From: an uncultured bacterium
GTDB taxonomy: Bacteria; Actinomycetota; Coriobacteriia; Coriobacteriales; Coriobacteriaceae
NCBI GenBank assembly: GCA_905214905.1
Contig: CAJMNK010000099.1
Location: forward strand, 1-5,146
Direction of reading: 5' to 3'
DNA length: 5,146 nt
In this document: positions 1-5,146 of the stretch, piece by piece
Numbering within the stretch: the stretch's first letter is position 1
Layout: every line of letters starts with the position of its first letter
Made by a program: the position numbers and the translations under genes
The notes under the pieces: generated by a model
The model's database searches: none
The model's input: the letters and a program-made list of their open reading frames with translations, nothing else
What the model was told of the DNA's origin: nothing

Positions 1-14
1 AAGCGCGCAGCGGA

Positions 15-188
15 GCCCTTTGCATGTCCGAGGACACCAATTTAATTTAGCGTGGTTCCCTAAAGGGCGACAACGCAGGAGACCCGGCAAGGCCGGGAGC
101 ACTTTGCCTCGCAAACATTCCGCAGCCGCGAAGCGGCGAGGACGTCGGCGTGATAACCCCGCAGGCCTTGCGCCGGCGGGAAGGAACC
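15..188. other. Non-coding region dense in short hairpins; possible structured RNA
   Basis: No ORF here has a family match I recognise. The plus strand shows a chain of short stems: TGTC/GACA around CGAG (25-36), CCCGGC/GCCGGG around AAG (83-97), TTTGC/GCAAA around CTC (103-115), GCCGC/GCGGC around GAA (125-137) and CCCGC/GCGGG (158-162 with 176-180). Two longer-range helices are also possible: GCCCTTT 15-21 with AAAGGGC 62-68, and GGTTCC 54-59 with GGAACC 183-188. The last overlaps the stress-protein stop codon. I could not match it to any riboswitch, tmRNA, RNase P, SRP RNA or T-box consensus from memory. It could be a Coriobacteriia-specific ncRNA, or simply GC-rich 3' sequence that folds by chance. 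The strand is undecided. Confidence 0.25.
158..180 (-). terminator. Terminator-like hairpin after the stress protein gene
   Basis: Eight bases beyond the stop codon of the minus-strand stress protein gene, a stem CCCGC/GCGGG is extended inward by GGC/GCC after one mismatch. On the minus strand it is followed by GTTATC rather than a T-run, so it is at best a weak intrinsic terminator. It is also one of the stems of the structured region to its left. Confidence 0.3.
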
Positions 189-625
189 TACTTCACGACC
201 AAGATATCGCAGTCCGTATTGCGCAGCAGGAAGGTCGAAATCGAGCCCAGGAGCGCGTACTTAATTGAGGACAGGCCGCGGGCGCCGCAGAGCACCAGAT
301 CGGGCTTGACCACGTCGAGCATCTCATCCTTGAGCGTCTCACGAATGCGGCCGGTACGAATCATGACCTCGACCTCGGGAATGTCGGGATTGGCCTTGGC
401 CTCCTCAAGCTGCTTGGCGATGGAGTTGTTAAAGGCCTCCTCCAAGCCGTTGACCAGGTCGACCGGATAGGAACCGGCGCTCTCGAGCGCGGTGGAGTCG
501 ATGACGTGGCCGATGATCAGCTTAGCGCCGTTGTTCGCGGCGACCTTGACGGCGCGTGCGAGCACAAAATCCTGCTGCTCAGTACCGTCGAGTGAAACAA
601 ATACCTTGGTGTAGCCCTCGTTCAT
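188..625 (-). CDS. Universal stress protein, UspA family
   Basis: This is a complete 145-residue single-domain Usp protein, a normal length for the family. These are cytoplasmic alpha/beta Rossmann-like proteins, usually dimers, and many bind ATP. They are linked to survival under starvation or stress, although exact roles vary. The N-terminal strand FVSLDG contains Asp13, the usual adenine-contact position. The C-terminal ATP-binding signature G-2x-G-9x-G-(S/T) is complete: Gly114, Gly117, Gly127 and Ser128 in GARGLSSIKYALLGS. It is followed by the expected DCDILVVK final strand. This predicts an ATP-binding (UspFG/MJ0577-type) member rather than a non-binding UspA. The start is ATG at 623-625, supported by a strong ribosome binding site. 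It is divergent from uppP and appears monocistronic; its substrate or target cannot be read from sequence. Confidence 0.93.
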   Translation of the reverse strand: MNEGYTKVFVSLDGTEQQDFVLARAVKVAANNGAKLIIGHVIDSTALESAGSYPVDLVNGLEEAFNNSIAKQLEEAKANPDIPEVEVMIRTGRIRETLKDEMLDVVKPDLVLCGARGLSSIKYALLGSISTFLLRNTDCDILVVK

Positions 626-630
626 GGTTT

Positions 631-637
631 CCTCCTT
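631..637 (-). promoter_or_regulatory. Shine-Dalgarno site of the stress protein gene
   Basis: On the minus strand AAGGAGG lies five bases before the ATG at 623-625. It is a near-perfect match to the anti-SD sequence and fixes the start codon. Confidence 0.85.
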
Positions 638-715
638 GGTCTATCGCACGGGCGCGGGGCTCGTGCGTCGGGCGGGCGCGGGTGCGTTGGCCGCCGGGCA
701 CTTTATCTTGTTGCA

Positions 716-736
716 GTTATACCCAAGGATTTGGGT
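716..736 (-). promoter_or_regulatory. Candidate promoter -10 and overlapping dyad for the stress gene
   Basis: On the minus strand TATAAC (716-721) resembles a -10 box, but no good -35 lies 16-18 bases upstream. It shares one base with a perfect 6-bp inverted repeat, ACCCAA-GGAT-TTGGGT (721-736), which could be an operator compensating for the weak -35. An alternative minus-strand pair is TTGGGT (721-726) with TAAAGT (700-705), but its spacing is only 15. Transcription from the TATAAC site would give a leader of roughly 80 bases. The location in the divergent intergenic region fits a promoter; the exact elements are uncertain. Confidence 0.35.
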
Positions 737-786
737 TTGACCGCTCGCAATTCTGTGAACGGGCGAGTTTTTTGGTAAGGGTAGGC

Positions 787-799
787 GCGGTTGCACCGC
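787..799. repeat. Small perfect inverted repeat upstream of uppP
   Basis: GCGGT-TGC-ACCGC is a 5-bp perfect dyad with a 3-base loop. It ends nine bases before the uppP -10-like box, so it sits over the expected -35 region. It could be a regulator site or chance in GC-rich DNA. Confidence 0.25.
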
Positions 800-807
800 C
801 AACGGTT

Positions 808-813
808 GATAAT
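808..813 (+). promoter_or_regulatory. Candidate -10 box of uppP
   Basis: GATAAT matches five of six consensus -10 bases and lies about 60 bases before the TTG start. No recognisable -35 is present at normal spacing: TTGCAC at 791-796 is too close, and TTGACC at 737-742 is too far. A regulator-assisted promoter would fit this arrangement. Expected transcription start is near 820. Confidence 0.4.
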
Positions 814-862
814 GGGACATCGCCCGCATCGTCCGCAGAACATCTACCGGCGGGTGTCTAAC

Positions 863-869
863 GAGGGGG
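863..869 (+). promoter_or_regulatory. Ribosome binding site deciding the TTG start of uppP
   Basis: GAGGGGG-type purines (GAGGGGG from about 863) end five bases before TTG at 875-877. The upstream in-frame ATGs at 791 and 812 and the GTG at 854 have no comparable SD sequence and would add a non-conserved tail. This site therefore supports initiation at TTG. Confidence 0.7.
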
Positions 870-874
870 TCCCT

Positions 875-1855
875 TTGGATATTATCGAGCTTCTAAAATC
901 TGCCTTCATGGGCCTGGTCGAGGGCATCACCGAATGGCTGCCTGTTTCGTCGACCGGTCACATGATCTTGGTGGACGAGTTCGTCAAGATGAACGTGAGC
1001 GAGACGTTCTGGAATATGTTCCTGGTCGTGATTCAGCTCGGCGCCATTCTGGCCGTCTGTGTACTGTTCTTCCATGAGCTCAATCCGTTCTCGCCCAGCA
1101 AAGGCAAGGAGGGCCGTCGCGACACCTGGGTGCTGTGGGGCAAGATTGTGCTCGGCTGCATTCCAGCGGCGGCGATCGGCCTGCCGCTCAACGACTGGAT
1201 GGAGGAGCATTTCTACAACGCTCCCGTCGTGGCGCTGGCGCTCATTGTGTACGGCGTGCTGTTTATCGTGATCGAGAACTGGCGCGCGAGCAAGCGCGAG
1301 GAAATGGCCGTTGCCGGTTCGTTTGGTTCGCGTGCTGTGGTGGCGGGCAGACGCCCCGCCGGCGCGCACTTTGCGGCGTCCGCCGCGGCTACCGCTGCGG
1401 ATGAGGGCGATGACGAGAATCTGGACTTTGGTTCCATCGCCACGCTCGAGGACCTGAGCTGGAAGACTGCGCTGGGTATCGGCTGCTTCCAGGTGCTTTC
1501 GCTGGTGCCCGGTACGTCTCGCTCCGGTTCTACCATCATCGGTGGCCTGCTTTTGGGCTGCACGCGTTCGGTGGCGTCCAAGTTCACGTTCTTCCTGGCC
1601 ATCCCTGTCATGTTTGGCGCGAGTGCGCTCAAGTTGGTCAAGTACTTCATCAAGGGCGGCACGTTCGGCGCCAACGAGGTCGCTATCTTGGGCGTGGGCT
1701 GCGCTGTGGCCTTTGTGGTTTCGCTCATCGCCATCAAGTGGCTCATGGGCTTCGTCCGCCGTCACGACTTTAAGTGCTTCGGTGTCTACCGCATCATCCT
1801 GGGCATCGTAGTGCTTGCGTACTTCTTTGTCCTGGAGCCCATGCTCGGCCTCTAA
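875..1855 (+). CDS. uppP: Undecaprenyl-diphosphatase (UppP/BacA)
   Basis: UppP is an integral membrane enzyme that dephosphorylates undecaprenyl diphosphate to the monophosphate, recycling the lipid carrier for peptidoglycan and other wall polymers. Overexpression of the family gives bacitracin resistance. With the TTG start the protein is 326 residues. Motif 1 EGITEWLPVSSTGH carries the catalytic-region Glu16, Glu20, Ser25-26 and His29. Motif 2 PGTSRSG spans 212-218 with Arg216. Hydrophobic segments lie near 46-66, 85-105, 118-136, 199-213, 237-255, 269-291 and 306-319, consistent with the family fold. The start is chosen because DIIELLKSAF matches the usual N-terminus and a good SD precedes it. 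The typical length is about 270-290. The excess is an Ala-rich, partly acidic insert at about 139-188, between two membrane segments. All catalytic motifs are intact, so activity is expected. A strong terminator follows. Confidence 0.95.
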   Translation: MDIIELLKSAFMGLVEGITEWLPVSSTGHMILVDEFVKMNVSETFWNMFLVVIQLGAILAVCVLFFHELNPFSPSKGKEGRRDTWVLWGKIVLGCIPAAAIGLPLNDWMEEHFYNAPVVALALIVYGVLFIVIENWRASKREEMAVAGSFGSRAVVAGRRPAGAHFAASAAATAADEGDDENLDFGSIATLEDLSWKTALGIGCFQVLSLVPGTSRSGSTIIGGLLLGCTRSVASKFTFFLAIPVMFGASALKLVKYFIKGGTFGANEVAILGVGCAVAFVVSLIAIKWLMGFVRRHDFKCFGVYRIILGIVVLAYFFVLEPMLGL

Positions 1856-1870
1856 CTCAGCTGTCGCTGC

Positions 1871-1970
1871 GCGACGGCCAGAGCGACAACTTGTCATTCA
1901 AAGAGGGTGGCATGACCAAAAGGTCTATGCCGCCCTCTTTTCATGTCAATTTGTTCGCTCTGGCCGCCGC
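1871..1970. repeat. Long imperfect palindrome surrounding the uppP terminator
   Basis: Bases 1876-1965 fold on themselves almost completely. The outer arms 1876-1886 and 1955-1965 are an 11-bp perfect match (GGCCAGAGCGA). The middle arms pair at 9 of 13 positions, and the inner 18 pairs form the terminator stem with an AAAA loop. In total 38 of 42 positions pair, counting one G-T, with single-base bulges at 1926 and 1954. Partial complementarity continues outward to 1871/1970, and a separate small hairpin GTCGC-TGC-GCGAC (1863-1875) abuts the left arm. This is far longer than a terminator needs and resembles a palindromic repeat element. Confidence 0.7.
1900..1941 (+). terminator. Rho-independent terminator of uppP
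   Basis: AAAGAGGGTGGCAT pairs with ATGCCGCCCTCTTT (one G-T wobble), and GACC/GGTC extends the stem inward past a bulged T at 1926 to an AAAA tetraloop (1918-1921). The 18-bp stem ends in TTTT at 1938-1941. It lies 45 bases after the uppP stop codon. The minus strand has no good T-run after the stem, so it should act mainly on plus-strand transcripts. Confidence 0.85.
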
Positions 1971-1995
1971 TCGCTACCGTTGCCGTGACATCGGT

Positions 1996-2046
1996 GGCTC
2001 CGTGATTGGTGCAATGGGGTCAGGCTTGGCGGCGGCGCACGGAGTC
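1996..2046. repeat. Inverted repeat upstream of the pcrA promoter
   Basis: CTCCGTG (1998-2004) and CACGGAG (2038-2044) are perfect inverted 7-mers, extendable by a G-T and a G-C pair to nine positions, with a 33-base centre. It lies directly upstream of the pcrA promoter-like hexamers. It could be a split operator or chance. I see no LexA-type box in this intergenic region. Confidence 0.25.
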
Positions 2047-2056
2047 GTGGTGTGAT

Positions 2057-2087
2057 TTGCGCCGGTGTCCGCGCGGCTCGGTATACT
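2057..2087 (+). promoter_or_regulatory. Candidate pcrA promoter
   Basis: TATACT (2082-2087) is a good -10 match. TTGCGC (2057-2062) is a possible -35 but with a long 19-base spacer. Transcription would begin near 2094, giving a leader of about 55 bases before the ATG at 2149. The position downstream of a strong terminator supports an independent pcrA transcript. Confidence 0.5.
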
Positions 2088-2136
2088 GGTACGGCTTAAA
2101 CTATGGCGCTGCCCGCAGGCGCGCCGTCCGTCAGAT

Positions 2137-2142
2137 GAGGAG
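2137..2142 (+). promoter_or_regulatory. Ribosome binding site of pcrA
   Basis: GAGGAG ends six bases before the ATG at 2149-2151. It supports this start over an in-frame GTG at 2065, which lies upstream of the likely transcription start. Confidence 0.75.
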
Positions 2143-2148
2143 TCGCCC

Positions 2149-5049
2149 ATGACCCAGCCCTTGCCCTGGGAAAAGAACACCACGGTACCCGTGCCTCCCG
2201 CGCCAGAACCCGTGCCGCTCGATGCGTACACCGCTCCCGCTGCGCCGGAACCCGAGCTCGTTCCGCTCGACATCTACGACGCTCCGGCTCCGGCACCCAA
2301 GCCCGCCAAGCCACTCGTCGATATCGATAGCCTGAACCCCGCCCAGCGCGAGGCGGTCCTCACCACCGAGGGCCCGCTGCTGGTCCTTGCCGGCGCCGGC
2401 TCGGGCAAGACCCGCGTCCTGACCTTCCGCATCGCCCATATGCTCGGTGACCTGGGCGTTAAGCCCTGGCAGATCCTTGCCATCACGTTTACCAACAAGG
2501 CTGCGGCCGAGATGCGCGAGCGTCTGGCGGCACTTATTCCCAGCGGTACCCGCGGCATGTGGGTGTGCACTTTCCACGCCATGTGCGTGCGCATGCTGCG
2601 CGAGGACGCCGACCTGCTGGGCTACACCGGTCAGTTCACCATCTACGATGACGACGATTCCAAGCGCATGGTGCGCGACATTATGCAGGCACTCGGCATC
2701 GAGCAAAAGCAGTTCCCCATCAACATGATCCGCAGCAAGATTAGCTCGGCTAAAAACGCCATGATCGGGCCCGAGGACATGCTCAAATCCGCCGACAGCC
2801 CCAATGACAAAAAGGCCGCGCAGGTCTACCTGGAGCTGGAGCGTCGCCTGCGCGCCGCCAACGCGATGGACTTCGACGACCTGCTCGTGCGCGCGCTCGA
2901 GCTGCTGCGCACCCGCCCCGAGGTGCTCGACAAGTACCAGGAGCGCTTCCGCTACATTAGCGTCGACGAGTATCAGGACACCAACCACGTCCAGTACGAG
3001 ATCGCCAACCTGCTGGCCGCCAAGTACCAAAACCTCATGGTCGTAGGTGACGACGACCAGTCCATTTATAGCTGGCGTGGCGCCGACATCACCAATATCC
3101 TGGACTTTGAGAAGGACTTTAAAAACTGCAAGACCGTCAAGTTGGAGCAGAACTACCGCTCCACGGGCCATATCCTGAGCGCCGCCAACGCCGTGGTGCG
3201 CCACAACTCGCAGCGCAAGGACAAGCGCCTGTTTACGGCCGAGGGCGACGGTGAGAAGATTCAGGCCTTCCAGGCAAGCGATGAGCGCGACGAGGGCCGC
3301 TGGATTGCCGGCGAGATCGAAAAGCTGCACTCCAAGGGCACGAGCTACGACGACATCGCTGTGTTCTATCGCACCAACGCCCAGTCGCGTATTCTCGAAG
3401 ATATGTTCCTGCGTGCGGGCGTGCCCTACAAGATCGTGGGCGGCACGCGATTCTTCGATCGCGCCGAGATCCGCGACGTCATGGCCTACCTCAAGATGAT
3501 CGTGAACCCGGCAGACGAGATGAGCGTCAAGCGCGTCATCAACACGCCGCGCCGTGGCATCGGCTCCACCTCGATTCAAAAGATCGAGCAGCTGGCGCGC
3601 GACAACCGTTGCTCGTTCTTCCAGGCTTGCGAGATTGCGACAGCCGAGACGGGCATGTTTAGCGCGAAGGTGCGCAACGGCCTGTCGAGCTTTGTGGCGC
3701 TGGTGCGCGAAGGCCGCCGCATGGACGGCGAGCTCAAGGACGTCGTCGAGATGATTGTCGATAAGACGGGCCTGCTACAGGCGTTTCGCGCCGAGGGCAC
3801 CATGGAGTCCGAGAGCCGCGCCGAGAACATCCAAGAATTCCTGGGTGTCGCCGCCGAATTTGAGGAGACACATGAGGATATCGAGGGTACGCTCGAGAGC
3901 CTAGAAGAGCTGCGCGCAGCCGGTGTTGCCGACGTGCCTGCCGGCGCCGAGCCCGAGCCCGTCGTGGTGAGCGCGTCCGCGCCCGAACCGGGGCCGTCCG
4001 CACCGGCATCCTCGTTTGAGGCACTCGTCGGCGCGCGCGATGCCGCAGGTTCCAATCCGCTCGATAGCCTAGTCGTCCCGGCGCTCTCGCCGCAGGATGC
4101 CTTGGCCGCCGCCATCGCGGGCAACGCGTATGCCACGCCGACGGAGCTGCCGGCGGGCGCTGTGCATGCCGACGAGATCGAGCGTACCTACGGTCCGCTC
4201 ACCTGTAAGGCGCTACCGGCACTCATGGAGTGGCTGGCCCTGCGCTCCGACTTAGATTCCCTGGCCGGCGAGACGCATGCCATCACCATGATGACCATCC
4301 ACTCCGCCAAGGGCCTGGAGTTTCCGGCGGTGTTCGTGGCCGGCATGGAGGAGGGCATCTTCCCGCACGTGCACGATTTTGGCGGCAGCGATGATCCGGG
4401 CAAGCTCGAGGAGGAGCGTCGCTTGGCTTACGTCGCCATCACGCGTGCCCGTAAGCGCCTGTTTTTGACCTATGCGGCCACGCGCCGCACGTACGGCTCA
4501 ACTTCTGCCAACCCGCGCTCGCGCTTCCTCAACGAGATTCCGTTTGAGGATATCGAGTTTAGCGGTATCGGTTCTGCCGGTTTTGAGGGCACGGGCTGGG
4601 AGAAGCGCGGTGACCGTCACGGCACCTTTGGCTCGGGCATGGGCTCGGATATGTACGGCGGCAAGGTGTTTGGCTCGCATACGCGCTCGACCGGCGGTTC
4701 CGCCTCGCGTGGCGGATCGAGCTTCGACGATTTCTTTGGCGGCAGCAGTTATGGGACCGAGCGTCATCGCGGGGTCTCGCCCGACGCCAGCCGTGTTGCC
4801 TCGACCTTTGGCTCGGGCGCGCCGCGAGCCAAAAAGCCGTCGTCCAAGGTGTCGCCGACGGTGGAGCGCAAGGTCGATCGCGCCAGCGCATCGCAGGACT
4901 TTGCCGCGGGCGATACCGTGAGTCATAAGACCTTTGGCACGGGTACCGTGATCTCGGTCGCGGGAGACATGATCGAGGTTCAATTCGAAAAGACCGGCCA
5001 GACCAAGAAGCTCATGAAGGGCTTCGCGCCTATAGTGAAACTGACCTAG
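2149..5049 (+). CDS. pcrA: ATP-dependent DNA helicase PcrA (UvrD/Rep family, SF1A)
   Basis: This 3'-5' DNA helicase/translocase acts in nucleotide excision repair, rolling-circle replication, displacement of recombinase filaments and removal of RNA polymerase. It has 966 residues; B. subtilis PcrA has about 740. The helicase motifs are complete: Q motif LNPAQREAV (62-70), Walker A GAGSGKT (82-88), Ia ITFTNKAAAEMRER (112-125), Ib TFHAMC (141-146), Walker B DEYQDTN (273-279), III GDDDQSIYSWRGA (300-312), IV LEQNYRST (332-339), V MTIHSAKGLEFP (715-726) and VI EEERRLAYVAITRAR (754-768). The C-terminal Tudor-like domain, DFAAGDTVSHKTFGTGTVI onward (917-964), is the RNA-polymerase-binding module of PcrA. 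Additions are a Pro/Ala tail (1-58), an insert at about 584-688 before motif V, and a Gly/Ser-rich linker (about 805-870). No catalytic residue is missing. The gene is probably monocistronic and converges with a minus-strand gene 30 bases downstream. Confidence 0.96.
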   Translation: MTQPLPWEKNTTVPVPPAPEPVPLDAYTAPAAPEPELVPLDIYDAPAPAPKPAKPLVDIDSLNPAQREAVLTTEGPLLVLAGAGSGKTRVLTFRIAHMLGDLGVKPWQILAITFTNKAAAEMRERLAALIPSGTRGMWVCTFHAMCVRMLREDADLLGYTGQFTIYDDDDSKRMVRDIMQALGIEQKQFPINMIRSKISSAKNAMIGPEDMLKSADSPNDKKAAQVYLELERRLRAANAMDFDDLLVRALELLRTRPEVLDKYQERFRYISVDEYQDTNHVQYEIANLLAAKYQNLMVVGDDDQSIYSWRGADITNILDFEKDFKNCKTVKLEQNYRSTGHILSAANAVVRHNSQRKDKRLFTAEGDGEKIQAFQASDERDEGRWIAGEIEKLHSKGTSYDDIAVFYRTNAQSRILEDMFLRAGVPYKIVGGTRFFDRAEIRDVMAYLKMIVNPADEMSVKRVINTPRRGIGSTSIQKIEQLARDNRCSFFQACEIATAETGMFSAKVRNGLSSFVALVREGRRMDGELKDVVEMIVDKTGLLQAFRAEGTMESESRAENIQEFLGVAAEFEETHEDIEGTLESLEELRAAGVADVPAGAEPEPVVVSASAPEPGPSAPASSFEALVGARDAAGSNPLDSLVVPALSPQDALAAAIAGNAYATPTELPAGAVHADEIERTYGPLTCKALPALMEWLALRSDLDSLAGETHAITMMTIHSAKGLEFPAVFVAGMEEGIFPHVHDFGGSDDPGKLEEERRLAYVAITRARKRLFLTYAATRRTYGSTSANPRSRFLNEIPFEDIEFSGIGSAGFEGTGWEKRGDRHGTFGSGMGSDMYGGKVFGSHTRSTGGSASRGGSSFDDFFGGSSYGTERHRGVSPDASRVASTFGSGAPRAKKPSSKVSPTVERKVDRASASQDFAAGDTVSHKTFGTGTVISVAGDMIEVQFEKTGQTKKLMKGFAPIVKLT

Positions 5050-5079
5050 GCGGCTTTCCCAGGCACGGCACCTCGGCCT

Positions 5080-5146
5080 TCAATCGTCGGGCATGACCTC
5101 AAGGTCTATGCCCTCCTCTTTCAGGCCGATCTGCCGCACCTGGAAA
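5080..5146 (-). CDS. Unidentified protein, C-terminal end only
   Basis: On the minus strand an open frame runs in from the right edge to TGA at 5080-5082. Its last 21 residues begin FQVRQIGLKEEGIDLEV and end MPDD. The frame is consistent with the GC-rich codon use of its neighbours (CAG, GTG, ATC, GGC, CTG, GAG, GAC). It is convergent with pcrA, with a 30-base gap between stop codons. I do not recognise the family, and the fragment is too short to assign a role. Its final codons coincide with a hairpin that is near-identical to the core of the uppP terminator. That raises the alternative that these codons are a repeat rather than a normal C-terminus. Confidence 0.5.
   Translation of the reverse strand, partial: FQVRQIGLKEEGIDLEVMPDD
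5089..5121. repeat. Second copy of the terminator hairpin core
   Basis: GGGCATGACC pairs with GGTCTATGCCC around TCAA, with a bulged T at 5107 exactly as in the first copy (bulge at 1926). Bases 5090-5121 match 1909-1940 at 28 of 32 positions. On the plus strand it is followed by CCTCTTTCAGG, a poor T-run, so it is a weak pcrA terminator at most. It lies 40 bases after the pcrA stop and within the coding end of the convergent partial gene. Confidence 0.65.

Noticed and set aside
3..50. Possible 3' end of a plus-strand gene ending SEDTNLI and TAG
   Set aside because: Only about 15 codons are visible and another frame is equally open here; it cannot be told from chance.
74..88. GCAGGAGACCCGGC resembles part of a cobalamin-riboswitch B12 box or a SAM-riboswitch core
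   Set aside because: The other conserved elements of either riboswitch are absent in the flanking sequence, and no matching downstream gene is present.
791..874. Upstream ATG start extending UppP by 28 residues
   Set aside because: The ATG lies upstream of the -10-like box and has no SD; the TTG at 875 has both an SD and family alignment.
893..1897. 334-residue open frame on the minus strand opposite uppP
   Set aside because: Antisense shadow of a GC-rich gene: it has no recognisable domain, while the plus strand encodes an intact UppP with all motifs.
1912..2055. 47-codon plus-strand ORF starting MTKRSMPPSF with purines upstream
   Set aside because: Its start codon and SD-like bases lie inside the terminator stem, and the peptide has no recognisable features; likely chance.
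2065..2148. Upstream GTG start extending PcrA by 28 residues
   Set aside because: It precedes the likely transcription start, lacks an SD and adds non-conserved sequence, whereas ATG at 2149 has a clear GAGGAG.
2131..3579. 482-residue open frame on the minus strand opposite pcrA
   Set aside because: It arises from codon bias of the true gene; the translated sequence is His/Val/Leu-rich low-information text with no motif.

Overview
The window looks like chromosomal DNA from a high-GC Gram-positive bacterium. I infer a Collinsella-like member of the Coriobacteriia, from the GC-rich third codon positions, strong AGGAGG-type ribosome binding sites, a PcrA-type (Gram-positive) helicase and an UppP/BacA phosphatase. 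No marker gene here fixes the genus.

Layout from left to right. (1) Bases 1-187 hold no convincing gene but contain a run of tight hairpins, possibly a structured RNA or just the 3' region shared by converging transcripts. (2) A complete universal stress protein lies on the minus strand (188-625). (3) A 249-base divergent intergenic region (626-874) carries promoter-like sites and two small dyads. (4) uppP (875-1855, plus strand) starts at TTG and encodes an undecaprenyl-diphosphatase with an unusual Ala-rich cytoplasmic insert. (5) A 293-base intergenic region (1856-2148) is dominated by a 90-base imperfect palindrome. Its core is a strong rho-independent terminator for uppP, and it is followed by a smaller inverted repeat and the pcrA promoter. 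(6) pcrA (2149-5049, plus strand) encodes a 966-residue UvrD/PcrA-family helicase. It is much longer than usual because of a Pro/Ala-rich N-terminal tail, an insert of about 105 residues just before motif V, and a Gly/Ser-rich segment ahead of the RNA-polymerase-binding C-terminal domain. (7) The last 21 codons of an unidentified minus-strand gene converge on pcrA.

The genes are housekeeping functions: stress response, cell-wall lipid carrier recycling, and DNA repair/replication. They appear to be separate transcription units, not one pathway. I see no defence system, mobile gene or CRISPR array. The most unusual signal is a hairpin core, 28 of 32 bases identical, present both in the uppP terminator palindrome and within the 3' coding end of the partial gene at the right edge. 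On the minus strand both copies read as closely similar peptides.
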